Part shown: positions 1-7,111 of the stretch, piece after piece
Position numbering within the stretch: position 1 is the stretch's first letter
How the letters are laid out: each line of letters begins with the position of its first letter
From: Thermogutta sp.
GTDB taxonomy: Bacteria; Planctomycetota; Planctomycetia; Pirellulales; Thermoguttaceae
NCBI RefSeq assembly: GCF_014359955.1
Contig: NZ_JACIYL010000074.1
Span: 1 to 10,166 of the forward strand
Direction: 5' to 3'
DNA: 10,166 bases
The notes under the pieces: model-generated
Told to the model about the DNA's origin: nothing
The model's database searches: none
Seen by the model: only the letters and a program-made list of their open reading frames with translations
Translations under genes and position numbers: made by a program

Positions 1-141
1 CTCATCGAAGGCGGCCCCCAGGACCACCAGTTGATCGGCCTCTTTGAGGACCTTGCGATAGAGCGGGAGCGGGTCCGCGTCAATCCACCGCTGGCCGTTG
101 TAATAGCGAAAAAGCCCCCGTCTTCGCCTCCAAAACCACAT
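1..141 (-). CDS. Small phage protein, 3' end beyond the window (partial)
   Basis: An ATG at 141 opens a frame that stays open for 47 codons to the left edge, so the C-terminus is missing. The start overlaps the stop of the upstream 47-residue gene in a TGATG junction. AAGGAGG lies 7 bases before the ATG, inside the end of that upstream gene, so the two are translationally coupled. The protein begins MWFWRRRR, then has an aromatic stretch (FRYYNGQRW) and a DADPLPLYRKVL segment followed by a predicted helix. The 'aromatic-DG-x-RW ... DPL-x-x-YR' pattern recalls short uncharacterised proteins found near phage tail genes, but I cannot name a family or function. The strong SD and coupling support a real gene; the function is unknown. 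Confidence 0.6.
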   Translation of the reverse strand, partial: MWFWRRRRGLFRYYNGQRWIDADPLPLYRKVLKEADQLVVLGAAFDE

Positions 142-284
142 CAAGCAGCCTCCTTTTCGGCCGTCTCGGAATCGGGTTGGCTAGTGGTCCCCGTCTCATC
201 CTCCGGCACGGGGGGACTGGTCGTGCTGGTCGTCGTCACGATGTTATGAAGGGTTTCGTCGCTGTGTCCCCAGAGTGTGGGCAT
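141..284 (-). CDS. 47-residue hypothetical protein, Thr/Ser/Pro/Glu-rich
   Basis: A short frame between the fibre-like gene and the left-edge gene. Its ATG at 284 follows a GGAGG with a 5-base spacer, and that SD begins within the TAG stop of the upstream gene, so the two genes are only 9 bases apart. The product starts MPTLWGHSDETLHNIV and continues as a low-complexity acidic tail of Thr, Ser, Pro and Glu, ending in EKEAA. No signal peptide or membrane segment is visible. The tail is likely disordered. It could be a minor virion or chaperone-like protein, but no family is recognised. The evidence is the SD, the tight spacing on both sides and the TGATG coupling to the next gene. Confidence 0.6.
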   Translation of the reverse strand: MPTLWGHSDETLHNIVTTTSTTSPPVPEDETGTTSQPDSETAEKEAA

Positions 285-293
285 GGGCACCTC

Positions 294-1877
294 CTAATCG
301 AGCAGGGTCTCCGGAATCTGCGTGGTCCCGGACGCCGGGACGGCCCGGTCCAGGCGGGCCCGCCAGCCCAGATAGCGTTCCAGACAGGTTTCCCACTTCC
401 CTCCCAAGTTGTTGCTGGCCGTGATCGTCCAGGTGTCGCCCGCGGATGCCTTCCAGCCCGAAACGCCCCCGACATACGGCCCGCCCTGATAGAGTCGGGA
501 GGCCTCCACCAGGACCAGCTCGTCGATCCCCACTGACTGGCCGGCATTGATCGGCGTGGCCGCCGTGATTACGAGGACCACCGGATCGCTCCCGTAATCG
601 ACGGGGAGACGGAAGGCCCCCGTGATCCCCGTGTGGCCGGTCGTGGAGAGTCCCGCCACGCTGATACTGACCCGATTGAGGTTCCCCGCCGAGTCGGCCA
701 GTGCGGTCTCATTGATCGACCGCCGCAGCTCGAAGTTGATAGTCCCGGTGGCTGTGGCCGAACGGCGGGCCCGCACAAAGAACAGATAGACCCGGCCCGG
801 GGTGAGGCGGACGGGCTGATACAGGGTCGTCTGTTCGCTGCCATTCCCCACTAACTTCAAACTCCGCCCGCGATAGCTCAACGCGTCCCCCGCCCGCGTC
901 GTCGTGATGCTCACCTGGGGACTTGTGCCACCGGTGAGCCTGTTGATGACCGCCAGTTGCGAGATGTCCCCCGGCGTGTTCTCGAAGGTCACGGTGAAGG
1001 GATTCGTTCCCGTGACCGTCACCGAGGCAAGACCGGGAATCCCGCGGAGGGCCGTCTGAATGTCCAAGGCCGTGGCCGCCGGCCCCAGGGGGCCTGTCTG
1101 CCAGACTTTTCCCCGGGGATCGGTCCAGGTGAGAACAAAATAGCCGCCGGTGGGGCTTCCCGTGATCGTGATCTGCTGCTGTTCCGGCTCCGTCACAAAA
1201 ATCGTTGTTCCTGGTGTCCCCGTGTGGATCGTCCAGCCCTGCGGGGTGTTGGCGGCAACGATGTCTTCAAACCCGGAATTTGCGAGCAGCGACTGGTTCA
1301 CTGTGGTGATGGGGAGGGTGAAATAGGCCCCGCTGCCCTGGGGCCAGTTGCGGTCGCCGCGTCCCTGGGGCGCGGTCCGGCTTCCCGCCACGCTCAGTGT
1401 GCTGCCGTCACTCCGCACGCTGATCGTCTCGGGATAGACCCATACGGTTTCGCCCCGGGCGTTGCGGTCGGTAACGGCAACGATGGCATCGCCCTGGTTT
1501 GCGGTTCCCGGCGTGACGGTGAGCGACTTTGTTGAGGCCGCGAAATAATAACCGCCCGCCACAAGATCGCTGCGGATCACCTCCAGGGCCTGATCGAGTG
1601 TGCGATAGGTGAGGTTCTTTTCCTCGAGATAGCGGCGGATCAGACTGATCGCGGCGGAGACGATCTGGTTGTGGAGAGCGGCCCCCGAGCTATCCCAGGC
1701 ATTGTGTCCGTTGATGGCCGCCTGGACCTGGGGGGCCAGGTCGAGGACCGCGTCCAGGGCCTGGCGCTTCGTCCAGACGCTTCCCGTGCGGGCGGCATCG
1801 ACCGCCTGCCCCAGGGCAAAGAGTCTTCCCAACAGGTTGAACAGGCCGCTGTCGCTGGAAGGGGTGTACAGGTCCAT
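294..1877 (-). CDS. Virion surface or fibre-like protein with split carbohydrate-binding-like module
   Basis: The product is 527 residues. Residues 1-110 are mostly helical and may anchor it to the particle. Residues 115-195 look like beta structure. Residues 197-228 (N-SGFED ... PQGW) resemble the first strands of a CBM4_9/galactose-binding-like sandwich. Residues 329-460 resume it (YRGRSLKLVG, then LYQPVRLTPGRVYLFFVRAR, ending GIDELVLVEAS). Between them, residues 229-328 match a beta domain common in large surface and phage proteins: ITITGSPTGGYFVLTW, then ALDIQTALRGIPGL, then VTVTG...FTVTF, then LTGGTSP. Residues 461-527 form a distinct C-terminal piece. I infer a host-binding or capsid-decorating structural protein. 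The ATG at 1877 has no SD but a TACAAT 7 bases upstream. A TTG at 1907 is the only earlier start and has no better signal. Family assignments are from pattern memory. Confidence 0.75.
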   Translation of the reverse strand: MDLYTPSSDSGLFNLLGRLFALGQAVDAARTGSVWTKRQALDAVLDLAPQVQAAINGHNAWDSSGAALHNQIVSAAISLIRRYLEEKNLTYRTLDQALEVIRSDLVAGGYYFAASTKSLTVTPGTANQGDAIVAVTDRNARGETVWVYPETISVRSDGSTLSVAGSRTAPQGRGDRNWPQGSGAYFTLPITTVNQSLLANSGFEDIVAANTPQGWTIHTGTPGTTIFVTEPEQQQITITGSPTGGYFVLTWTDPRGKVWQTGPLGPAATALDIQTALRGIPGLASVTVTGTNPFTVTFENTPGDISQLAVINRLTGGTSPQVSITTTRAGDALSYRGRSLKLVGNGSEQTTLYQPVRLTPGRVYLFFVRARRSATATGTINFELRRSINETALADSAGNLNRVSISVAGLSTTGHTGITGAFRLPVDYGSDPVVLVITAATPINAGQSVGIDELVLVEASRLYQGGPYVGGVSGWKASAGDTWTITASNNLGGKWETCLERYLGWRARLDRAVPASGTTQIPETLLD

Positions 1878-1884
1878 ACTGCGG

Positions 1885-1890
1885 ATTGTA
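1885..1890 (-). promoter_or_regulatory. Possible -10 element of a leaderless promoter
   Basis: TACAAT on the minus strand ends 7 bases before the ATG at 1877. That gene has no SD and follows a non-coding gap of about 130 bases, the longest in the window. Transcription starting about 7 bases after a -10 would begin at or next to the ATG and give a leaderless mRNA. No convincing -35 is seen at 16-18 bases; a TTGACC upstream is only 11 bases away. Moderate to low certainty. Confidence 0.4.
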
Positions 1891-2010
1891 CACCCCACAC
1901 CGGTCAAAGTTGGGACAAGTTATCAGCCACCGATGCGAGTGGCCGGGATGGATGGCCATAACGCCGACAGCTGAGTCAGCCGGGCGAGACGAGAGACGTT
2001 TTTCGGAAAG

Positions 2011-2292
2011 CTAGAGAATGAGGTCCTTGATCGCTTCCCACTCGTTGTCCCAATAAGGTTCACGATATTGATAAAGAGGATTGTCCTTGTAATTGGCACC
2101 GAAGATCGACTCTGTCAGCCATTGTTTCATCTTCTGTTCGTATTCCGCCTCGGCCTTCTTGTACTCCTCGGGAGGCAGGTCCTCCGGGGGCGGTTTGGGC
2201 TCCGTGAGTTTGGTGGGAATTTGCACGAAATTCTTCGCCAGTTCGTAAGCCTCTTCTAAGGTTTTCGGTCGCCTTCCGGTGTGTTCATTCAC
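2011..2292 (-). CDS. 93-residue charged hypothetical protein coupled to the portal gene
   Basis: The start is a GTG at 2292 that overlaps the portal stop as GTGA. GGAGG sits 7 bases upstream, so this start is preferred over the longer frame reaching 2448, which would lie deep inside the portal gene. The product is highly charged. It has an N-terminal helix (RRPKTLEEAYELAKNFV), a Pro/Glu-rich hinge (EPKPPPEDLPPEE), a Lys/Glu-rich helix (residues about 42-60) and an aromatic tail with several Tyr and Trp (residues 66-88). No membrane segment or known motif is seen. Coupling to the portal with its extra C-terminal domain suggests a partner of that protein, but this is inference only. The function is unknown. 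Confidence 0.8.
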   Translation of the reverse strand: MNEHTGRRPKTLEEAYELAKNFVQIPTKLTEPKPPPEDLPPEEYKKAEAEYEQKMKQWLTESIFGANYKDNPLYQYREPYWDNEWEAIKDLIL

Positions 2293-4598
2293 GGCGAATC
2301 CTCCACGAAACCGATGGGGTAGTCTTTTGAACGGAACTCCCCATAATATCCACTTTCCGCCCGTCGTCGAATCTCCTCCGGGTCTCGGGTATCTCCCACG
2401 TACCGCATGAAATAAATCGGCGGGCGGTCGTGCTTTTGGTAGTCCCAACCCGCGGGGGCGTACTGGTCATCCCAGGCCACGACTTTGTAAACCCGAAAAC
2501 CGTACTTATGATAGATCCTCGCCAAACCTTCGCCAATGCAATCCAGCGTCGTGGCCCCTTGGCTGATGGCCTGGATAACCGCGGCTTGGCCTGCTCCGGG
2601 AGTACCACCCGGGATCCGGAAGACATTGCACAGGTCGTATTCCCCAGGTTTGCCCTCCCAGGGGACGAGCATATAGCCCGCCGTCCCGTCCGCCGTCTGG
2701 AAGATCTTGGCGCCCTTCTTTATTTTATCGCGGATCTCGTCGATGGAATACAACGTCAGGAAAGCCCTCCGATCGGGTGGTAACTTGTCGCGGAATTCGA
2801 CGAAGCGCTCGGGGGTCGTTTCGTGGAAATCAACTTTTGGGATTCCCTCTCGCTTTTTACCTGGAGCCTTTGTTTTCTCTTGTTGCGGGGCCTCTTTTTT
2901 CTCACCGGGTGGACGAGTCGTCGCCGTGGGTCCTGGCCGTTCCGGACGGGAAGGAGCTGGAGTGGTGGTGGTTGGCTGGGAAGGGCCGGGGCCGCGGCCT
3001 CCTGAGGCCGCCCTACCCACGACCTGCCACTGATGAATTCCCGCTGTGTTGCGTAGCCAGGCATAGATTGTGTCCTTGAAGATATACGTTTCGCCATCCT
3101 GCGGGTCGGGCGGGGCCCCGGGCGGGATCCAGTAACGTTCTACCTTCGCGTCCTGCTCCGTATACTGGGCCGTCGGCACGCTCGTCTCCAGGGAGCGGTA
3201 GGCCGGATTCTGGAGGAATTCCTCCTCCGGTCCGGGATCGGAGATGTCCAGGAGCTCGCGGAGGTCGGCGGCCCGGATCTTCAGTCCCATGTTGAAGGCC
3301 GCCTGGAGGGCCTCCAGTTTTTCCCGCGTATCGTCCCGCTCCAGTTCGATGACGAAGCGAAAAGCGCGGGCATCCAGCCCGGGCCAATTCCAGCCCACAA
3401 GGCGGCGAACCACCTGATCCGTGATCGTCTCCTGGAGATTGATCGCATCATAGCGGACGATCTGGAGGAAGGTGTCCAGGTGAATCGACGCAAGGTTCGA
3501 CCCCAAGCCGGTCGCATGGGCCTCCGTGGTGAGGGTTTGTCCCAGAATGTACCGCTTGATCTGGTGGCCGAAGTAATCGGTGATGATCTCCTTGAGGGCC
3601 TGGGCCCCGGCCAGCGACGGCTCGATCCGTTCCACGCCGTAGACCGCCCCTTCCATCCCCGGAGGCCTCGGCACAAGCAGGATGTTCTTGTTGGGCCCGG
3701 CCCGCTCCGCCGCGGCCTGGCGGAGTTCCTCCCGGGCCTGGGGATTCCCCGCGGGGTAGTACCAGAGTTCGATCCCGAAGGCACTCCGCTCCAGGAACTC
3801 CATCAGCCAGGCCAGGGCGTCTTGCTTCTGGTACCACGTCCAGTAGATCCGGTCGCGGATCCCCACCCCGAAGATTCGCGAGGCGTTGCGTGGTTCCTCG
3901 TACTCGCCGTCCTCGATGTAGTGGCGATGAACGACGAGGAGTTCCCGTTTCCCCGGCGGCGGGAAATAGGCCCAGCCGAATTCCGTGGACTCGATCCATT
4001 GTTTGTGCTCGCTATGCCACCGGGATACCTCTTCACTGAGGCCGGACGTGCCACCCACGCGGATCCCCAGGCCGTCGAAGAGGTCGCCGACATCGGCATC
4101 CACCTTCCAGACCAGTTTATCGCCATGGATGGGAATCCACGACTTTATAACGACAACCTTCCTGCCATCGATCCAGTCCCAGGTGTAGCGGTTGGCGACT
4201 GCGTAACGGCCGAACCAGATGGCGTGGAGGAGATTTTCCCGGTACTGCGTGAATCGCGGGATGCGGCGGAGAATCTTTTCCAGGATGGTACGGGCCTCAT
4301 CATAGGCCGGCTCGTCCGTATCGCACTCCACCCGCCAGTCGAGCAGGGCCACCGCCCGCTGCCGCAGCTCGACGCATTCCATGACGGCGGCGTCGGCCCG
4401 CATCTTGATGGCATTCTGGCGGGCAATCTTGAGGGCCGTATCGGAAGGCCAGTAGACCCGGGCCGTTCCACCCGTGAACAGACCCAGAAAACCTGCCGCA
4501 TGGGGCAAGATGGTTTGTCCCTGCCCCGGTGGCATGCCGGGGATCTCGGTCACTCCCTCCGCGGTGACGAGATAGAGGGCATCCCCGGCCATCATCAT
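2289..4598 (-). CDS. Mu gp29-like (DUF935) portal protein with C-terminal GNAT-like domain
   Basis: The product is 769 residues, well above the roughly 450-550 usual for this portal family. Residues about 50-480 look like the portal. They include the helical stem/wing region and the diagnostic segment at 349-405: ILGQTLTTEA, then a Gly/Ala/Ser stretch, then LDTFLQIVRYDAINLQETI and RLVGWNWPG. The portal forms the ring at the capsid vertex through which DNA is packaged and ejected. Residues 485-530 form a small unit (YIFKDTIYAWLRN). Residues 531-582 are a Pro/Thr-rich, then Lys-rich linker. Residues about 590-735 look GNAT-like: a beta strand (DLCNVF), a Gly-rich turn (PGGTPGAGQ), and LARIYHKYGFRV, which resembles the 'YxxxGF' end of acetyltransferases. 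Three successive ATGs (4598, 4595, 4592) overlap the upstream stop; no SD is seen, so re-initiation is likely. The portal call is firm; the GNAT call is structural inference. Confidence 0.88.
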   Translation of the reverse strand: MMMAGDALYLVTAEGVTEIPGMPPGQGQTILPHAAGFLGLFTGGTARVYWPSDTALKIARQNAIKMRADAAVMECVELRQRAVALLDWRVECDTDEPAYDEARTILEKILRRIPRFTQYRENLLHAIWFGRYAVANRYTWDWIDGRKVVVIKSWIPIHGDKLVWKVDADVGDLFDGLGIRVGGTSGLSEEVSRWHSEHKQWIESTEFGWAYFPPPGKRELLVVHRHYIEDGEYEEPRNASRIFGVGIRDRIYWTWYQKQDALAWLMEFLERSAFGIELWYYPAGNPQAREELRQAAAERAGPNKNILLVPRPPGMEGAVYGVERIEPSLAGAQALKEIITDYFGHQIKRYILGQTLTTEAHATGLGSNLASIHLDTFLQIVRYDAINLQETITDQVVRRLVGWNWPGLDARAFRFVIELERDDTREKLEALQAAFNMGLKIRAADLRELLDISDPGPEEEFLQNPAYRSLETSVPTAQYTEQDAKVERYWIPPGAPPDPQDGETYIFKDTIYAWLRNTAGIHQWQVVGRAASGGRGPGPSQPTTTTPAPSRPERPGPTATTRPPGEKKEAPQQEKTKAPGKKREGIPKVDFHETTPERFVEFRDKLPPDRRAFLTLYSIDEIRDKIKKGAKIFQTADGTAGYMLVPWEGKPGEYDLCNVFRIPGGTPGAGQAAVIQAISQGATTLDCIGEGLARIYHKYGFRVYKVVAWDDQYAPAGWDYQKHDRPPIYFMRYVGDTRDPEEIRRRAESGYYGEFRSKDYPIGFVEDSP
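2300..2304 (-). promoter_or_regulatory. SD fixing the GTG start at 2292
   Basis: GGAGG on the minus strand lies 7 bases before the GTG that overlaps the portal stop codon. It lies within the last portal codons and decides the start of the 93-residue gene. Confidence 0.75.
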
Positions 4599-5098
4599 GT
4601 CCCAGTGTAAGGCTTGTAGATGTAACCTTGCGAATCAGGATAGCACTCGAAGGCGAGCATGAGGCGGCTGTGGCGGGACCCCTTATTGATTTCGAACTGC
4701 CCACGGACCACGGCCACCGGGAGGTCCCAGCTCGCCACGTTCGACTTGAGGACCAGGCGAAAGGCCTTCTGGCCGGCGACCATCACGATCCCCGCCTCGT
4801 AGGCCAGTCCAGGCTGCGGCGTGGTGACCGAGATGCGGGCCGCCAGTTGATCGGCCACCGCGGCGTCCCACTTGACGAGTTCCATCGTGACCCGCACCCG
4901 CTTCCCCTGATAGACGAGATCAATCGGCGGACCGCTGTCTCCTCCGCGTTCATCGGAGTGGATCTCTTCGTAAAAATCCTCCTCCTGGATGCGGACACCG
5001 TTGGCCGTGTATCCCAGAATCTGCAGGGCCGTATCGGCGCATTCCTGGGGGCCGACCTTCACCAGCACAGCACCGGAGACCTGAACAGAAATGGGCAT
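4595..5098 (-). CDS. Probable tail-tube-like or head-tail structural beta protein
   Basis: The product is 167 residues. The ATG at 5098 follows AAGGAG with an 8-base spacer, in the 16-base gap after the adaptor gene. The sequence is beta-rich with no membrane segment. It opens ISVQVSGAVLVKVG, then has LGYTANGVRI, FYEEIHSDERGGDSGPP and LVYQGKRVRVTMELVKWD. It ends with a further beta region (FRLVLKSN to FEINKG) and an aromatic tail. The 'LGYTxDGV ... DxxG ... GPP ... hydrophobic-beta ... KWD' layout resembles phage tail-tube and related beta-barrel virion proteins. Its place directly after the head-completion adaptor fits a tube or neck role. The family cannot be fixed by eye; a capsid accessory protein is possible. 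It overlaps the portal start by 4 bases (ATGA). Confidence 0.7.
   Translation of the reverse strand: MPISVQVSGAVLVKVGPQECADTALQILGYTANGVRIQEEDFYEEIHSDERGGDSGPPIDLVYQGKRVRVTMELVKWDAAVADQLAARISVTTPQPGLAYEAGIVMVAGQKAFRLVLKSNVASWDLPVAVVRGQFEINKGSRHSRLMLAFECYPDSQGYIYKPYTGT
4604..4609 (-). promoter_or_regulatory. TANNNT element before the portal start
   Basis: TACACT on the minus strand lies 5 bases before the first of the three portal ATGs and 8 before the second. The portal gene has no SD. The element falls inside codons of the upstream gene, so it may be chance. It is listed because the same arrangement precedes the genes starting at 8404 and 1877. Confidence 0.2.
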
Positions 5099-5114
5099 GA
5101 CGTGTTCTCCTTAC

Positions 5115-5609
5115 TCAACGAGCCATGCGATCGGGGCGGCTCGGATAGTACCCGTCACAGCGATCGACAAGCAGATTCATCCGCTCGATCTCAACCAGGG
5201 TGGGGGCCTCGGTCCTGGGCAGCCCGGCTTCCTGCGCCCCCGGCGTGGCGAAGATCCGCTCGCCCTTGGCAAGCTGAGAAAGCTTTTCCTCAACCCACTC
5301 CTGGGCCGCCCGGTAGTTCTCCTCACCAAACACGCTCACGCGGGCGGCCGCCAGATTGAGCACGGCCCGGGTGCAGACCAGCCGCTTGAGAAAGGCCTGG
5401 TCATCAGGGTCCAAATTGCTCAGGTCCTCGATCGTGTAGCGCCGGCCCTGGAGGATGGCGGAGCGGACCTCGCCGCTCGCATCGGTCAGCGCCGAGAGAA
5501 TCCGCGTGTTGCTGGCGAGATTCGTCTCGGGTGTGCCGTCGTCGCGGGCCAAATCGGCCAGGAGCCGACTGTCGAACCGATCAATGAGGTCCTGCACACT
5601 GGCAAGCAT
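5115..5609 (-). CDS. Head-completion/adaptor protein, Mu gp36-like (DUF1320 type)
   Basis: The product is 164 residues. The ATG at 5609 comes 2 bases after the capsid stop with no SD, so translation probably depends on re-initiation by ribosomes finishing the capsid gene. The pattern matches small helical adaptors of the Mu gp36/HK97 gp6/SPP1 gp15 type: 'xxxLIDRFDxxLLADL' at 6-20, then 'ILSALTDASGEVRSAILQGRRY' at about 37-58, then a long helix rich in Ala/Leu (residues 75-92) and a Trp-containing amphipathic helix (residues 99-116). Such proteins form a ring under the portal to which the tail attaches. The C-terminal 45 residues (Pro/Glu/Arg-rich) are extra. Position after the capsid gene supports the role. 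The exact family name is inferred. Confidence 0.78.
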   Translation of the reverse strand: MLASVQDLIDRFDSRLLADLARDDGTPETNLASNTRILSALTDASGEVRSAILQGRRYTIEDLSNLDPDDQAFLKRLVCTRAVLNLAAARVSVFGEENYRAAQEWVEEKLSQLAKGERIFATPGAQEAGLPRTEAPTLVEIERMNLLVDRCDGYYPSRPDRMAR

Positions 5610-5611
5610 GA

Positions 5612-6640
5612 TCAGGTGATGTTGGTGATCAGGACGGCCGCGGCGGGGGCCACGAGGCGCACGTCGTAATCCTCGACGACGCGGCCGGAGATGCGGCGGT
5701 TGTCTGGATCGTCCTTCTGTTCGACGGTCATCTCTTCGTACATGAACAGGCAGCAGGCCGCGAAGTTGATGACGTTGGCGGCTCCTTCCATCCCACCCGG
5801 ACGGGCCAGCAGGACGGCCTGGTTGTCCGGCCAGACGGGCGCCACGGCCCGCGTGCCTCCCTTTTTCGACGTCACCTTTCTCGTCTCATCGACGACCACC
5901 TTGAAACCGTAGAGGCTCTCCGGGACGCCGTAGGAAACATTCGTCCGCTCACTGGCCCCGCGGAGGAAGTCGAACCCGGCCTGGTACTTGATCATTTCCG
6001 TCAGTTCTGGAGCGGCGGCGATCTTCTTAGCCAGACCGCTGCCCATGACGAGGACCAGGTCGTCCTTGGTGACCATCCCCAGGGTATCATCGAGAATCTT
6101 TTCCGCCGCCGCGGTGAGCGTTTTCAGGATGTACATGTTCGTCTGGGTGGAGCTCGACCAGGCCCCGAAGCCGCTCGTCGCGTTGATCACGTGGTCCGCG
6201 GCATACTGCGTGGAGTCCAGCAGGACATTGGCGGCCAACTGGGTCCGCAGGGTCATGGCCTGCTGGGCCTTGGCCGCCGCGTGGCGGGCCACGATCTCCC
6301 AGGAGGCCTGCCGGGCGGCCTTCCAGCCGATGGTGAATTCGAAGATGTAGCGCTGCGTCCGGTACGGCCGGAACTCGAACTCCTGATTGCCAGCATGGCT
6401 CCGGCGGGCGTCCGCGCCGTCGTACCAGACGAAATCCCGGGCATCGCTGTTGAGGATCCGCCCCGCCTCATCGGGGTCCAGATAAATGTAGTAACCGGTG
6501 TCTTTCTCAACCGGCACGACCTGGGTGTACTGCGCGACCTTGAACCGCTTCGGGTCACGGGCAAAATCAACAACCAGTTTGTCCTTGGCCAGGGCCACCG
6601 GGACATAGGTGTTCGAGCTGGCAGGCATGACCTGAGGCAT
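5612..6640 (-). CDS. Major capsid protein, HK97 fold
   Basis: The product is 342 residues. The ATG at 6640 follows GGAG with an 8-base spacer. Features of the fold are visible. A polar N-arm/E-loop region runs to about residue 100. A long helix spans about 108-142. A P-domain segment (KTLTAAAEKILDDTLG ... DLVLVMGSGLAKKIAAAPELTEMIK, residues 173-218) has the usual 'voltage' of a predicted strand then helix. A loop reads GVPESLYGFKVVVDE (residues 238-251). The end (VVEDYDVRLVAPAAAVLI, residues 321-338) is typical of these proteins. There is no long N-terminal delta domain, consistent with the separate scaffold upstream. It builds the icosahedral shell. The specific capsid subfamily cannot be set without a profile search. 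Confidence 0.9.
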   Translation of the reverse strand: MPQVMPASSNTYVPVALAKDKLVVDFARDPKRFKVAQYTQVVPVEKDTGYYIYLDPDEAGRILNSDARDFVWYDGADARRSHAGNQEFEFRPYRTQRYIFEFTIGWKAARQASWEIVARHAAAKAQQAMTLRTQLAANVLLDSTQYAADHVINATSGFGAWSSSTQTNMYILKTLTAAAEKILDDTLGMVTKDDLVLVMGSGLAKKIAAAPELTEMIKYQAGFDFLRGASERTNVSYGVPESLYGFKVVVDETRKVTSKKGGTRAVAPVWPDNQAVLLARPGGMEGAANVINFAACCLFMYEEMTVEQKDDPDNRRISGRVVEDYDVRLVAPAAAVLITNIT

Positions 6641-6675
6641 TGAAGAGTCTCCTTCGTTCTAGCAGTCCCATTCCA

Positions 6676-7092
6676 TCACGTTAAGGCAGGTCGAACCTTC
6701 TGCATGGGCAGGACCAGGCAGAGGATCTTCTGCCCGGCGGCGGTGGCCGCCTGAAGCGCCACGGCCCCGTAGTTCTGAATGGTCGTTCCGGTCGTGGCCA
6801 CGGCAACCGCCCGCCCCTGCGAGTCGCTCTTCAGCAGCGCCCCTGCGGAGATGGCGCCGCCGGCTTCCACGAGGCAGAGTTCGCCGACCGAATAGACTTC
6901 CAGGGCCTGGCCGGTCTCCGCCGCATAGACGGTGCTGACAAAGTCCTGGAGGGGCGCCTTGTTCGAGCCTTCCTGGGCCACCCCGATGATCTCGCTGTTG
7001 TCTCCGGCCTGGGCCACCGTGTTCTCGCCCGACAGCGTCACGAACCGGCTGGGACTGATGTTCCCGCTGGCTTTGAAACTTAAAATGGCCAT
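6676..7092 (-). CDS. Capsid decoration (cement) protein, DUF2190-like
   Basis: The product is 138 residues, about the usual size for this family. The start chosen is the ATG at 7092, which has AAGGAG 7 bases upstream. A GTG one codon earlier would leave a spacer of only 4. The sequence has the family's pattern: FKASGNISPSRFVTLSG near the N-terminus, then IIGVAQEGSN, then a Gly/Ala-rich centre with LCLVEAGGAISAGALLKSDSQGRAV and GAVALQAATAAGQKILCLV near the end. These beta-rich proteins bind the outside of the expanded shell and stabilise it. Its position directly before the major capsid gene is the usual one. Confidence in the role is good; in the exact family it is moderate. Confidence 0.82.
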   Translation of the reverse strand: MAILSFKASGNISPSRFVTLSGENTVAQAGDNSEIIGVAQEGSNKAPLQDFVSTVYAAETGQALEVYSVGELCLVEAGGAISAGALLKSDSQGRAVAVATTGTTIQNYGAVALQAATAAGQKILCLVLPMQKVRPALT

Positions 7093-7099
7093 CACACGA

Positions 7100-7105
7100 C
7101 TCCTT
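7100..7105 (-). promoter_or_regulatory. SD deciding the decoration-gene start
   Basis: AAGGAG on the minus strand, 7 bases before the ATG at 7092 and 4 before the GTG at 7095. The spacing favours the ATG. Confidence 0.7.
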
Positions 7106-7111
7106 CACAAA

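Noticed and set aside
94..124. Run of G then T (GGGGGCTTTTT on the minus strand) as a terminator
   Set aside because: It lies inside the open frame of the left-edge gene and has no upstream stem of adequate length.
957..1535. Plus-strand frame of 192 codons opposite the fibre-like gene
   Set aside because: Antisense shadow with no recognisable motif; the minus-strand frame has clear beta-domain patterns.
1891..1907. TTGACC as a -35 for the fibre-like gene
   Set aside because: Only 11 bases separate it from TACAAT, too short for a normal sigma-70-type promoter.
1908..2010. Possible terminator in the gap after the 93-residue gene
   Set aside because: Short palindromes such as GCTGACTCAGC and a weak GGCC/GGCC stem are present, but no stable hairpin with a following T-run in the direction of transcription.
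2293..2448. Longer start (2448) for the 93-residue gene
   Set aside because: It would lie wholly inside the portal C-terminal region; the GTG at 2292 has the SD and the typical GTGA overlap.
3480..4610. Long plus-strand open frame (376 codons) opposite the portal gene
   Set aside because: It is antisense to a well-supported portal protein and has no recognisable domain. GC-rich coding DNA often leaves the opposite strand open.
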